Shown here in pieces: positions 47,801-52,744 of a stretch of DNA of 64,000 bases. The stretch comes from Cladopsammia gracilis. Lineage: Eukaryota; Cnidaria; Anthozoa; Scleractinia; Dendrophylliidae. The position numbers were made by a program, and so were the translations under genes. The notes beneath the pieces were generated by a model. The model was not told where the DNA came from and made no database searches. It was given only the letters and a program-made list of their open reading frames with translations. Numbering within the stretch: position 1 is the first letter of the stretch; each line of letters begins with the position of its first letter. The DNA lies in the NCBI GenBank assembly GCA_022457155.1, contig JAJGOT010000219.1, positions 372,501 through 436,500 on the forward strand. Reading direction: 5' to 3'.

Positions 47801-49836
47801 ATTTAATATGCCCGATGCAAATCAGGAGAATACAAACTCTTCTTACTAGGTATGATTGACGGCAGAGTAAATTGAAATCGCTCAAAGTAGTTTTGATTCG
47901 AAAGGTCGCGTAACAGTGAAATCAGTGGTAACCGGTTCGGGTATCTCTAAGTACTGCTTAAATTTGTTACTACGAAGCTGAACCCTTTTAAGCCCCAAAG
48001 TGTCCTCCGATTTTCTTCGATCCAGTCTCTTTTCGATCTGCTCAAGTTAGCCAGCACCGTTTGTTCTTGCGACTCCTTTCTCAAGTATGGTCACCATACT
48101 AAAAAAAAAACTAAAAAAAAAAAATATGTACAGAATATTTTGCCAGCCAGCAAGAATTCCACTGGGGAACAGATAAAGTGAGGAACAGATTCGTTGGGTG
48201 CTCCTGTACTTGCCTAGTAAATGCTTAATGAATGTTTTTTTATTGTATCGGGAGGTTTAGAATTCACGACAATTCTTGGTTTTCACGTGACGTCATCAAA
48301 TTCGAAAATCATAAATTGTAATGCCTTCTGAATTTATATGTCCACCAGGTTGAAGATGACTAAAAAATAAATCTTTTCACAAGTATCCAACCCGGTAGCG
48401 TCTTTCGTTTTGAAAATACAGCATTTTGAATTTCTGACTTTTCACCGTACGTGACACCAACATGGCGTCCGTGACAAAGCTTTTTCCTATGAAACAAGGG
48501 CCTCTCCTCGTGATTTTTGGCACTTTGGGCAGTTAAAGTATTAGGAATGCAGTTTATGCGAATGAATAGTAGTTCACGAGAGAAAAGTAATCGCTTTCAG
48601 AGCGAAAGTGAAGTCCAGATGTTTTTATTGATTTCCGGCGGAGGGGCACCAAGATGGCGTTTCCATACAAAGCTCTGTAAATTTGAGTCGAGTGCTTCGG
48701 CGAATAATTCAACAACGGGATACTGCACAGATCTGAGACTTAGCGAAGTTTTTTATTTGTTACTTTTTTATAACATTGCAAATTATTGGCTTCTTTCACT
48801 AAATAGTTTCGATTCTAAAACATTATATCTTGGTGTCCCTAAGGGATGGCGTTTCCATACAAAGACAAAAGTTTATTAGCATTCCCATATACATACATGG
48901 TATTGCCTATATACTATATACTATATATATATATACTATATACTCTTTTATAACATTACAAATTATTGCCTTCCTTCGCTAATTCGTTTCGATTTTAAAA
49001 TTTTATGGCGTGACAGTGAAAACCAAGAATTGTGCAAATGTGGTTGTTAAAATTTCGTGTGTCATGAACAAGAAACTGGTAGAACTGCAAAGCTTTCAGT
49101 CCAAAAAACGGAGTAAATAAATGTTTGCGTGTTAAGAAAGACGCTTGAGAGAAGCCAAATAAAACTTATACGAAAATTTAAAGAAAGATTAGGAAAAAAT
49201 TGTCATCTTTCACAACACTGATGACGATCGAAAGTTAGCCGCATAATTATAAGCGTGTCCGGGTTAAGCCGACTTTTAACACCTTTCTCTGTCTTAATTT
49301 TTTGGTCTGCGTGGTTCTTGTTACAACTCCTACTGAGATTTAGGTAAACGAATTTTACCTAAGCAGCGGGGATCCCAAATTCTGAACTGGTATAAGCTCA
49401 GGGTACGCACGAATCAGACATCTGCGTGATCATGAACAACATGGAACAGCCAAATCAGGGTAACAGAAAGTAAATTACATTTATTATACATATCCGGAGA
49501 AACAACCAATCTTTTTGCAATTTCAAGATCTGCTAAGTTACTTATAATTATAGAAACCATATTAAACAAAGTAAAGTGCAGATTTTACTGTTTACTTCGA
49601 TGCAAGATTCAATTTTATTCAAAGCATCATCGCGCATACTAAGCAGATATCAAAATATTTTAAGTTCGGTAAAATTCCACTATGAAATTCGCGTTTAGAC
49701 TGTCGAAATTCCTGCAAAACAAACAAACTTAGCATATGGCCACATAGCAGATAACACTGGACTCACCTGACGCCAAACGAAGAAGAAGTGCGAGTAGTAA
49801 CAGCCGGAAATACAGGTAAAAATCACATGACGCCAT
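11463..49836 (-). CDS. modular lectin-type receptor: SP-F5/8C-FTP-FTP-F5/8C-FN3-FN3-TM-tyrosine tail
   Basis: I assembled this gene from 13 exons: 49767-49836, 33727-34040, 29702-29852, 27060-27314, 26147-26320, 23893-24135, 22969-23160, 17147-17454, 16630-16777, 15960-16262, 14870-15175, 13365-13397 and 11463-11833. They total 2,868 nt (955 residues plus stop), and every junction has GT-AG ends and a matching phase. The order is: signal peptide (1-23), discoidin (25-178), two fucolectin/FTP domains (179-321, 322-466), discoidin (467-618), two fibronectin III (619-821), juxtamembrane, TM helix (about 840-861) and a 94-residue tail. Known roles of F5/8C and FTP domains are glycan or lipid binding at cell surfaces; tails with YxxL/V motifs recruit SH2 proteins after phosphorylation. 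A receptor for glycans, symbionts, pathogens or neighbouring cells is inferred. No kinase or phosphatase domain follows the TM. The first exon and the 33-bp exon are the least certain parts; other splice forms or extra exons cannot be excluded. Confidence 0.75.
11834..12208. other. intron sequence, no feature
   Basis: Receptor intron between the last exon and the 33-bp exon. AT-rich, with no supported gene on either strand. Confidence 0.4.
12209..12350. repeat. dispersed 140-bp repeat, copy 1
   Basis: It shares TTTGTAAAATCCAAG, TGGCGGCCA, TGACGTCAC, TTTACCTTAAC and TGTAGAGCACAT, in the same order and orientation, with 15425-15560. Both copies lie in introns of the receptor gene. The copy contains a GGCGGCC palindromic block and a CRE-like TGACGTCA. 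Confidence 0.7.
12408..12476. repeat. inverted repeat with CTGGGAACGAGGTTG end
   Basis: CCAACCTCATTCCCAGGGCT and AGCCCTGGGAACGAGGTTG form arms around a short GC-rich loop. The CTGGGAACGAGGTTG-type end recurs near 24930 and 42875, so it belongs to a dispersed family. Confidence 0.6.
12480..13364. other. intron sequence with a weak internal duplication
   Basis: Two related stretches near 12850-12990 and 12990-13100 share AACAAACCGT, TCGTTTATCGTACAG and GCTAACGCTT. No gene is supported. Confidence 0.4.
13365..13397 (-). CDS. candidate 33-bp juxtamembrane exon of the receptor
   Basis: The acceptor CGTTTTATCAG and donor GATGATA|GTAAGT flank a 33-nt open segment reading GFAEKIEKDD, phase 1 at both ends. 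It can be included or skipped without breaking the frame. It would place a charged linker between the second FN3 domain and the TM helix. The call rests on strong splice sites and phase only. Confidence 0.5.
13565..13700. repeat. snap-back inverted repeat in intron
   Basis: TTGTGGTGCAATTTTGTCCT and TGGTGCAAATGTTATTTTCC are mirrored about 40 bp further on, giving nearly perfect arms of about 45 bp. The ORFs on both strands here arise from the palindrome. Confidence 0.8.
14040..14780. repeat. GAATTCC-rich low-complexity block around an inverted repeat
   Basis: Short CCGGA/TTCCGG and GGAATTCCGCC units repeat on both sides of arms at 14387-14432 and 14525-14571. The arms carry CCATTTGCACGATGACGTCA on one side and its reverse complement on the other. 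It looks like a decayed fold-back element in the receptor intron. Long open frames here are composition artefacts. Confidence 0.6.
14870..15175 (-). CDS. receptor exon: fibronectin type III domain 2
   Basis: A 306-nt exon, phase 1-1, between AAATTTCAG and GTAAGAGAC. It encodes SQAPTSF, the FN3 tryptophan in ANWQLPP, the GFKLSYKKK strand, and the TGLAYYTEYEFHVLAF core with the conserved tyrosine. One exon equals one domain, so it is a duplicable module. It is the membrane-proximal FN3. Confidence 0.9.
15425..15560. repeat. dispersed 140-bp repeat, copy 2
   Basis: Same orientation as 12209-12350. It carries TTGGCGGCCAACTTGGCCGC and TGACGTCAC. It lies between the two FN3 exons, so the two repeats flank FN3-2 and the 33-bp exon as direct repeats. 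Confidence 0.7.
15960..16262 (-). CDS. receptor exon: fibronectin type III domain 1
   Basis: A 303-nt exon, phase 1-1, acceptor TTTCGTTCAG and donor GTAATCC. It encodes SQAPASF, ASWQLPP, the GYKLLHRNK strand and TGLGIYTEYEFQVLAF. It is clearly homologous to the next FN3 exon, consistent with exon duplication. Confidence 0.9.
16630..16777 (-). CDS. receptor exon: second half of discoidin (F5/8C) domain 2
   Basis: A 148-nt exon, entry phase 0 and exit phase 1. It encodes IFNANDGRNDIVKH, then ARFIRFQP and ALRVEVYG, the usual C-terminal strands of F5/8C domains. The usual final cysteine is replaced by the LLKPA linker. Confidence 0.9.
17147..17454 (-). CDS. receptor exon: first half of discoidin (F5/8C) domain 2
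   Basis: A 308-nt exon, entry phase 1 and exit phase 0. It encodes CPIQSLGL, FTASTSASG, the GRLNGTGAWSPS strand, DYLQINLQ, VCAVATQG and the KKYKLLLS core. The split site inside the domain is at the same place as in domain 1. Confidence 0.92.
17668..19880. mobile_element. 2.2-kb transposon with repeat-filled terminal inverted repeats
   Basis: The ends GTTACGCC and GGCGTAAC carry inverted arms of about 300 bp (17668-17970 and 19548-19880). Each arm is a run of ACGCAAAATGTAATA and ACCCAAAATGTAATA units, followed by a shared block with ACGTCATCGATCA. Flanks TGAGCCCT and AAGCCCTC share GCCCT, an imperfect match to an 8-bp target duplication. No transposase is seen. A LINE tail is inserted inside. 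It lies in the 5.5-kb receptor intron. The ORFs across the arms are repeat artefacts. Confidence 0.75.
18600..19217 (+). mobile_element. 5'-truncated LINE (CR1/L2-like) 3' end
   Basis: The reading frame ending at 18926 encodes the C-terminal tail of a non-LTR reverse transcriptase, with IHSYNTRSS, SFSRLGVKLWN and DYIQI. The 3' UTR has a CCCCGCCCCGATTAGC hairpin region, and the copy ends in a (TTG)n tail at about 19198-19217. It is 5'-truncated, as usual for this class, and inserted in the 17668-19880 element. The minus-strand copy at 28520-29411 is a relative. Confidence 0.8.
19996..21438. mobile_element. outer TTAA element (719 bp) split by its own relative
   Basis: TTAA at 19992-19995 then GGTTGCAGTGTACCTTC, and GAAGGTACACTGTAACC then TTAA at 21439-21442, bound the outer copy. 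Its middle is interrupted by a second copy of the same element at 20295-21014. Without the insert and one TTAA the outer copy is 719 bp. Non-autonomous: ORFs here are short and not conserved between copies. Confidence 0.88.
20295..21014. mobile_element. inner TTAA element, full 720-bp copy
   Basis: GGTTACAGTGTACCTTC starts and GAAGGTACACTGTAACC ends this copy, with TTAA at 20291-20294 and 21015-21018. The host sequence on either side rejoins into the outer copy after removal. TTAA targeting points to a piggyBac- or Kolobok-type transposase acting in trans. Confidence 0.9.
21443..22158. other. intron sequence, no gene
   Basis: AT-rich stretch with a pyrimidine-rich block near 21715-21745. A short palindromic segment near 21850-21885 resembles positions 1-35 in inverted orientation (CATTACGC, AACGGGTT). 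Nothing else is supported. Confidence 0.4.
22160..22260 (+). mobile_element. tRNA-derived SINE head, candidate
   Basis: GGATGGTCATGTGGTTGAAG resembles an A box of a leucine/serine-type tRNA, and GGTTCGAATCTTGCCCGGG resembles a B box, about 50 bp apart. A T-run follows. It is not an intact tRNA gene because the acceptor stem does not pair cleanly. Confidence 0.4.
22969..23160 (-). CDS. receptor exon: second half of FTP (fucolectin) domain 2
   Basis: A 192-nt exon, phase 1-1, acceptor TATTTATCAG and donor GTATGG. It encodes NPKCGDG, FFCRPSLYGRYVTI and LTLCEVEVYS, the standard closing strand of the FTP family. Together with 23893-24135 it makes a 145-residue domain, the usual family size. Confidence 0.9.
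23173..23322. repeat. 75-bp tandem duplication beside an exon
   Basis: Two copies of a 75-bp unit (TTATAATGACTGAGGCAATT onward, ending in the CCCGCCCAAAACAACTTTG block) differ at about two positions. The nearer edge is only 12 bp from the receptor acceptor at 23161, so the duplication changes the branch-point region of that intron. Confidence 0.85.
23893..24135 (-). CDS. receptor exon: first half of FTP (fucolectin) domain 2
   Basis: A 243-nt exon, phase 1-1, acceptor TTTCTTTAAG and donor GTAAGT. It encodes DNLAYNKNTAQIS, GLALDGD, CTHT, DPWWRVDLG and NRGDCCGDRLNQFEIRVG. The RGDCCGDR segment matches the R-x-D-C-C-x-x-R fucose site of eel agglutinin, including the vicinal cysteine pair, and the histidine lies upstream in CTHT. 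This domain is the best candidate for actual fucose binding. Confidence 0.92.
24136..26146. other. intron between FTP domains, with microsatellite
   Basis: It holds a (TTTA)n microsatellite at about 24496-24545 and a GGGCCCTGGGGACAAGGTTG-type repeat end near 24930. The ORF 24844-25209 has no family resemblance and is left out. Confidence 0.5.
26147..26320 (-). CDS. receptor exon: second half of FTP (fucolectin) domain 1
   Basis: A 174-nt exon, phase 1-1, acceptor before GTAACAGC and donor GTAATT. It encodes NSATVTSNPACVG, KTGRYLGIM and LQLCEVEVYS. The Cys pattern and the LCEVEVY closing strand match FTP domain 2. Confidence 0.9.
26321..27059. other. intron within FTP domain 1
   Basis: No repeat or gene recognised. 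The plus-strand ORF 26579-26833 has no supporting evidence. Confidence 0.4.
27060..27314 (-). CDS. receptor exon: first half of FTP (fucolectin) domain 1
   Basis: A 255-nt exon, phase 1-1, acceptor TTAACCCAG and donor GTGGGT. It encodes ENLAAGKTTQQSST, AVDGNADT, CSHT, SWWRVDLG and EVRIVNRFSVSSF. The fold signature is complete, but the R-x-D-C-C-x-x-R fucose signature is replaced by RFSVSS, so this copy has probably lost or changed its sugar specificity. Confidence 0.92.
27699..27790 (+). mobile_element. tRNA-derived SINE, candidate
   Basis: GCGCGGTGGTTCAGTGGTCA looks like a tRNA A-box head and GTTCGAGGCTCAGTCACTG like a degenerate B box about 40 bp on. Nearby 27480-27560 has a GGATGCTAATCCATCGCAGG block, a common dispersed-repeat type. 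Family identity is not certain. Confidence 0.4.
28520..29411 (-). mobile_element. 5'-truncated LINE (CR1/L2-like), minus strand
   Basis: A frame open from about 29411 to 28773 encodes the C-terminal part of a non-LTR reverse transcriptase: IDENLSWKYHIAHIASKIS, LLYGIVAWG, NIHSYNTRSSSR and FSRYGVKVWNSLP. The 3' UTR has a GCCCGC...GCGGGC hairpin at about 28590-28625. (ACTTCA)n sequence borders the 5' truncation at about 29415-29440. It lies in the intron between the FTP and discoidin exons, in the same orientation as the host gene. Confidence 0.85.
29702..29852 (-). CDS. receptor exon: second half of discoidin (F5/8C) domain 1
   Basis: A 151-nt exon, entry phase 0 and exit phase 1, acceptor TTTTCAG and donor GTGAAT. 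It encodes TFTGNSDETTVKKN, ALTRWLRFVI and RTEVFGVKYKP, the last strands of an F5/8C domain. The first half is 3.9 kb away, with two large insertions in between. I found this exon by looking for the missing half of the domain. Confidence 0.85.
29980..30540 (+). mobile_element. LINE 3' fragment with a frameshift
   Basis: Two overlapping frames together encode a reverse transcriptase tail: HTYNTRYAARGNFY in one, then DSWEKLPKEIKDLSHFDFKK in the other; a frameshift lies near 30135. The copy ends with AATAAAGTATATTGTATTG near 30515-30540. It belongs to a different LINE lineage from the one at 28520. Antisense to the receptor gene. Confidence 0.7.
31417..33112. mobile_element. TTAA-flanked element carrying a Penelope-like insertion
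   Basis: TTAA at 31413-31416 then GGTGGCTCC, and GGAGCCACC then TTAA at 33113-33116, bound the element. It is interrupted at 31437-32311 by a palindromic Penelope-like insertion with a 14-bp target duplication. Without that insert its own length is about 0.8 kb. It lies in the receptor intron within discoidin domain 1. Confidence 0.8.
31437..32311. mobile_element. Penelope-like fold-back: two 3' ends head to head
   Basis: Arms at about 31458-31812 and 31880-32240 are inverted copies meeting at a small AAGGTCATGT-repeat centre. On the right arm the plus frame encodes HFNQPNHSLQDLKVAVLKAG and PSGLNQDFSFT, the C-terminal part of the GIY-YIG endonuclease region of Penelope-like proteins. Each arm ends in ACCCTGAAGAAGGCAGCATT then GCCGAAACGTC, a hammerhead-like motif. 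The insertion is flanked by TCCATATTATTGAG on both sides (31423-31436 and 32313-32326). Confidence 0.85.
33117..33726. other. intron sequence, no gene
   Basis: No repeat or gene recognised. A purine-rich GGAAAGGAAA run sits at 33240-33265. Confidence 0.4.
33727..34040 (-). CDS. receptor exon: first half of discoidin (F5/8C) domain 1
   Basis: A 314-nt exon, entry phase 1 and exit phase 0, acceptor TTTACTGCAG and donor GTAGCT. It encodes CIDLDLGMESNAI, QISASSEL, GRLKYTAGPAWCAS, FLQIDFKTLHIICAVSTQG and YTLQTSTDGTTWTDYKD. This is a well-kept F5/8C half. It begins with the first cysteine of the domain, directly after the signal peptide in the proposed protein. Confidence 0.93.
34083..34261. mobile_element. 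snap-back MITE in receptor intron 1
   Basis: TTCTCTACTTGCACAA and TTGTGCAAGTAGAGAA bound about 80-bp inverted arms around a GGGACATGAAGATGTCCC centre. It starts 43 bp upstream of the discoidin-1 acceptor. Confidence 0.75.
34759..34793. repeat. perfect 17-bp hairpin
   Basis: GGATGTAATTCGCACAT, one central base, then its exact reverse complement. It lies just before the reverse transcriptase fragment. Confidence 0.85.
34820..35635 (+). pseudogene. reverse transcriptase fragment, two frameshifts (Penelope-like or related)
   Basis: Three consecutive frames read as one reverse transcriptase: STLYTSLPHAKL and IPMGTKSAPLLADLFLH (to 35208), then FRYIDDLLSVNNDNFGNY, then CYLDTRIKNGD, VYDKRDD and NGVYISQLVRYAR (to 35631). 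The YIDD catalytic box is intact, but frameshifts near 35205 and 35300 break the gene. The IPMGT-YIDD arrangement is like Penelope-type polymerases; the exact clade needs a tree. No endonuclease region is seen. Antisense in receptor intron 1. Confidence 0.8.
35833..35930. repeat. dispersed 95-bp repeat, copy 1
   Basis: It shares ACACTATGAGATCTTTATCT and CTGGATAACTCTACTGACT with 57811-57905, in the same orientation. Class unknown; it may be the end of a larger element. Confidence 0.65.
36349..36622. mobile_element. short palindromic Penelope-like insertion with 12-bp target duplication
   Basis: Arms meet near 36535 at GAATTTGCCCAATTC and extend outward through the same sequence as 475-640. 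The flanks repeat ATACTAATTAAG exactly (36337-36348 and 36623-36634). It holds no coding sequence. Its structure parallels the larger fold-back at 31437. Confidence 0.8.
36635..38455. other. intron sequence, no supported feature
   Basis: Part of receptor intron 1. Short ORFs (37106-37303, 37826-38020) have no resemblance to known families. No clear repeat structure is seen. Confidence 0.4.
38460..38900 (-). repeat. dispersed repeat, inverted partner of 44130-44390
   Basis: CCAGCGGGACCCCAAGCGTAA near 38545, GACAAGGGAGGAAACAT near 38655 and GGATGTGGACCGCAACATAC near 38857 each occur, reverse-complemented and in mirrored order, at 44150-44290. The 122-residue minus ORF here is part of the repeat and has no known family. 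Confidence 0.65.
39150..40556. mobile_element. inverted-arm element with tacggacacctct-type internal repeats
   Basis: Arms at about 39160-39315 and 40395-40556 mirror each other (GACTTTGCGGAGCTATATCT, AAGATATCGCTTTTAAACT, CAGCAGTGTCGATGGAT). Inside lies a block at 40120-40320 with repeated CTCTCTAATACGGACA units, resembling ends of pogo/Tigger-type transposons. A GAGTTC microsatellite is at about 40040-40085. No transposase is seen. Confidence 0.6.
40575..40624. repeat. 50-bp near-perfect palindrome
   Basis: CGCGCGGCCAAAT and TCTTGCCTAC are mirrored around CCGG with one mismatch in 25 pairs. It abuts the right arm of the 39150-40556 element. Confidence 0.85.
41066..41426. mobile_element. 361-bp MITE built from AAGACGCG repeats
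   Basis: The ends GTGCCATTTATACG and CGTATAAATGGCCC continue into inverted arms of about 60 bp (AAAATAAGACGCGTCTTATC, TAAGACGCGACTTAAATAAG). TATTA flanks both sides (41061-41065 and 41427-41431). The interior repeats TTCGCGTCTTATTT-type units in both orientations. No coding capacity. Confidence 0.85.
41432..44129. other. intron sequence, no supported gene
   Basis: Some frames are open (42964-43263 minus, 43740-44099 minus), but none has a recognised domain. A (TTG)n run lies at 44057-44074. A GCCTTGGGAACGAGGTTGG repeat end lies near 42872. Confidence 0.4.
44130..44390 (+). repeat. dispersed repeat, inverted partner of 38460-38900
   Basis: It carries GTATGTTGCGGTCCACATCC, ATGTTTCCTCCCTTGTCTC and TTACGCTTGGGGTCCCGCTGG, matching the left partner in reverse complement. 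The pair could be two copies of one family or the two ends of a 5.9-kb insertion. Confidence 0.65.
44391..45361. other. intron sequence, no supported feature
   Basis: No gene, and no repeat clear enough to annotate. Confidence 0.4.
45362..45931. repeat. 51-bp minisatellite, about 11 units
   Basis: TCCTTAACAGATACACTGGG, then GCATTAGTTTGCCTGTGTTTAACC, recurs at a 51-bp period. As 51 is a multiple of three, the minus strand stays open for 76 codons as a 17-residue repeat, but there is no start, exon or conservation argument for a gene. Part of the array reappears at 46483-46560 beyond an insertion. Confidence 0.9.
45932..46482. mobile_element. 551-bp hAT-like MITE inserted in the minisatellite
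   Basis: The ends GGAGTGGCGAATGGT and ACCATTCGCCACCCC match over 15 bp with one difference. Flanks CTTCAGTA and TTTCGGTG agree at 5 of 8 sites, the rest being transitions, consistent with an eroded 8-bp target duplication. The interior is GTCTCGG-rich, with a snap-back core at 46215-46402 (ACAAATTCGGCTAACGCATT and its mirror). Confidence 0.75.
46483..46560. repeat. minisatellite remainder beyond the insertion
   Basis: About 1.5 diverged units of the 51-bp repeat continue after the 551-bp insertion. Confidence 0.7.
46561..47318. other. intron sequence, no supported gene
   Basis: AT-rich. The minus ORF 46947-47231 has no recognisable domain. CCCAGCCAGC/GCTGGGAAAA short inverted motifs occur near 47085-47160. 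Confidence 0.4.
47319..47937. mobile_element. 619-bp MITE with 185-bp inverted arms
   Basis: Arms at 47319-47507 and 47751-47937 mirror each other: TTTCACTGTTACGCGACC, TTGATTCGAA-type, TTTACTCTGCCGTCAATCAT and GTTGGACGTTTTATCGGCTT. The open frames on each arm are the same sequence read from both ends. The central 240 bp is unique. Confidence 0.85.
48270..49037. mobile_element. MITE-like element with CAATTCTTGGTTTTCAC ends
   Basis: CAATTCTTGGTTTTCAC at the left is mirrored by GTGAAAACCAAGAATTG at the right. The interior holds two direct copies of GGCGTTTCCATACAAAG (48656, 48846) and of a TTATAACATT(G/A)CAAATTATT block, plus an ATACTATATA microsatellite at 48905-48945. Confidence 0.65.
49038..49766. 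other. start of receptor intron 1, no other feature
   Basis: No gene or repeat recognised. The intron's donor is at 49761-49766 (GTGAGT on the minus strand). Confidence 0.4.
49767..49836 (-). CDS. candidate first coding exon of the receptor: signal peptide
   Basis: ATG at 49836 opens MASCDFYLYFRLLLLALLLR, then LAS, then a donor G|GTGAGT. The hydrophobic LLLLALLL core and the small LAS end look like a signal peptide. The phase-1 exit matches the next exon exactly, giving S-G-D-C at the start of discoidin 1. The 15.7-kb intron is long but is filled with transposons. No better signal exon was seen between here and 34040. Assignment is inferred. Confidence 0.55.
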
Positions 49837-50108
49837 GTTAGCCTGTTTTAATTATGGCCACAGAAGGCCGTCTCGTCTGTAAATGCACGTTTCGGTTGAC
49901 CAGCCTTTTTAACATTTGTTTTCTTCGTCATCATATTCATGACAGCGTAAAGCATAAGACCACAAAGACAAGTTTTGTTTTCGTACTTATAAATACATAT
50001 TTTCGGTGGCATCAAGATTTCAAATAATAGGGTGCGATTGTAGCCTTATTTAAGCATTCTTGCTTAACAGCTGAGGCAAATACACAACATATTTGGAAGC
50101 TTATAGTC
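49837..50108 (-). promoter_or_regulatory. presumed receptor 5' UTR and promoter region
   Basis: About 270 bp between the proposed start codon and the left end of a 4.6-kb transposon. No TATA box is clear. Distal promoter sequence must lie beyond or inside the transposon. Confidence 0.3.
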
Positions 50109-50710
50109 CAGTGCGGTGTGTAATCCCGTAGGATTTTCTTGCCGAAATTGATTTTTTTGCTGTTTTGCACTAATTTTGGGTCGAATAATAAGAATCCGAT
50201 GGGGGCCAATTTTTTCGACCACGCCTCCCCCTGTTTCCCGCTGCTAAATGACTTAATTTATGCTAATTTATGTAAATAAGATGCAAAAAAACAAATTTTA
50301 CGAATATCCTTACTCCGATTTAAGATACTAGGACTAAACTTTATTAGAAGCTTACTCTTGATGAAATAAGTCCTGTGACCTAAATTGGTAACACTGGCAG
50401 CCTGCGATAACGTCAGGATTAACTACCTGCTATTTTGTTGGCGGCCATCTTGGATCCGCCATCGTGGATTTTCGAACTCTCATTTATAAAAGCCAAAAAT
50501 TGTTGGGTTTTTTTTTACTAAAACGTTAACTTACGAATTATTTTAAATAAAAGAGTTGCCTACTTAGATGGAAAACTTTCTTTAGTTCCCTTCTTTTGTT
50601 AAACGCGAAAAAAATATGGACTTTTGTTAGAGAATACTAAAGTAATACATGTAATACTATTAAGTACCGTTCCGTTTGAAGTGTTTGTGCATAGAATAGG
50701 ATTCAAGTTC

Positions 50711-52744
50711 TCATGCGCTCAGTGCATCATCATCCTCATCCTCATCTTCAACTTGAGTGTCTTCTTTCAATGGATTCGTACAGTTTTTACCGAAGCATTT
50801 GCAAAGAGGAGTGCATGGAAGACCGTTTTTGAAGCAGCTGCAGCGTCCCTTGCAGTCTGACTTGCATCCGCATTTCGTAAGCTCGATTACAGCTTGGGGC
50901 GCAGAGAGAGACAGGCACGTCACGGGAATGTATGCTCCTTGGTCTTCATTCCAGCCATTCTCTTTAATTGGAGGCAGATCTGGGCAACTGACTGTATATT
51001 AAGATTTGTCGCGCATGGCCATGAAGTTTGCACGCGTGATGTGTGGGAGTAAGGCAGATCGCGTTGGAGGCAGCATCTCACCTTCCAAGTTCCTGGATCT
51101 GAAGAGCCCCCATCGAAGTTCAGGAAGGTTGGTTGGTCCAGCCTTGCAGTATACTTGACAAACAAATTTCTCAAGCTCCTTAACTTCAGTTGGCAGTTCG
51201 CCGTTGGCTAATTGGTTTTGGATAGGACGGTCACCAAGTTCTCTGAAGCAGTTGATAACGGGATGCTCGTCATCGAGGGCCATGTATGCTTTCACCCAGG
51301 TCTTCTTGGTGATGCCAACAAACTTCCCTCCCCAGTCGGCTCCGGTGAAGTGATGCAGTCCAATCAGACCTTGACACTTGTGTACTCCAATCGCTTGGAC
51401 TCTCTGAATAACATCAATCTCTCTGTACTTTGGGCCCTTTCCTGTCAAGAACTTCAGGCCATTCAGGTTGCCATGACGTCCCCTGGAAACTAAGTCAAGC
51501 AGCAGGACAAGTACGTCAGTGTCCGGCGAGGAAACACAAATCTCTTGCAACACATGCTCATCCAGTGAACGCAACACCTGGTTAGGGGATCAGCGTATCC
51601 GCTTCTTCGTGGGTGTGTTCTTCTTCACAGTCGAGACATTTGATTTTGTTTTCGTAAACAACGACAAGCTTGACGGTTGTGCTACAGAAGAAGCGTGCTA
51701 ACAAACCGTTGGCGAACAAAGTGACCAGCTGGCTTTTGGACTTGGATGATGAGAGAAGGTCTTTGATGGACATGGTGAGCCTCATTTCTGGATGTACCTG
51801 AAACTCGACAGATGTTGTGGATCTTTTCTGGCGCGTCTTGTTCTTCAAGGAGTTTTCTAAGTAGCGATCAAACACAACTCGGCCTTCATCAAAACCCGAC
51901 AGCATTCGCTCGATACGCTTGATAAATGCGTCTAGGAGATCAGACATTTTCAGGACAGCACTTGTCTTTTTTAGACCTGTATACAAATCATAAATATAAA
52001 ATTTTATTTATACAGAATATAATTTTTATCATTATCATTATCATTTTTATTATCATTATTATTGTAGTTACCTTGAACGACGGCCATAGCATCAATGACA
52101 AGTATTCGATGTAGATTTCCGGTCGCTGGTGGTGTTTCTTGTGTTGGCTGCGGCTTTGCCTCCTCTATCAATTTCATCAGGCTGGCTTTGTCAGTTGGAA
52201 TGTAAAGCGATCCATCGACAGTGCATAAGGAACGCGGCACCACTGCCATCTCGTAATCACCGATGGTTTCCTCGAGTCTTGGCACAAGCTCTGGCCTACT
52301 TTCTTGGATGATGAGAAACCTTCCGAGTAGCTCACGCTCTTCTCGCAGTTTGATGACTTTGTCCCCTACACGAACTTTAGTTTTCTCCATCCAGTTTGAG
52401 AAGGTCTTCAGTTTCAGCTTTTTCATGGCGTCCCATAAGGAGTGCTTAGCAGATAGCAACAGTCTATTTTCGACGAATTCTTCAAACCGCTTTTGGCCTT
52501 TCCCTGCATAGCACAGAATGTCATCCTTTGTTTTTTCTGGCACAATAGCTGACGACACCACACTCTTCAAGGGAGACTCAACTGTGAATGGGTTGCCTTC
52601 GCAGTGCAGCTCTATCGACTGGCGGAGTTTCATGGCGTTTACGCGTGTTCTTACGCGTATTTTTAGTATCCATGGATGTCTGTAGCTTGTATACAAACAT
52701 TCCACTGGATGGATGTTATATGTGGAGCATTCGAAAAGTTCCAC
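50711..52744 (-). pseudogene. decayed transposon ORF with SPDTDVLVLLL motif and Cys-rich tail
   Basis: Exon 1 (52744 down to about 52069) and exon 2 (51978 down) join at a GTAACT-AG intron. The frame then shifts near 51583, and an in-frame TAA stands at 50999-51001 before the tail. In order: GKGQKRFEEFVENRLL, SNWMEKTKVRVGDKVIKLRE, ILVIDAMAVVQG, HTHEEADTLIP, VSSPDTDVLVLLLDLVSRG, FTGADWGGKFVGI and a CGCKSDCKGRCSCFKNG tail like a CXC zinc module. The DTDVLVLLL/GADW pattern resembles PIN/FEN-type nuclease-like proteins of cnidarian transposons; that identity is from pattern memory only. The N-terminus is cut off by the Penelope-like insertion. Confidence 0.7.
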
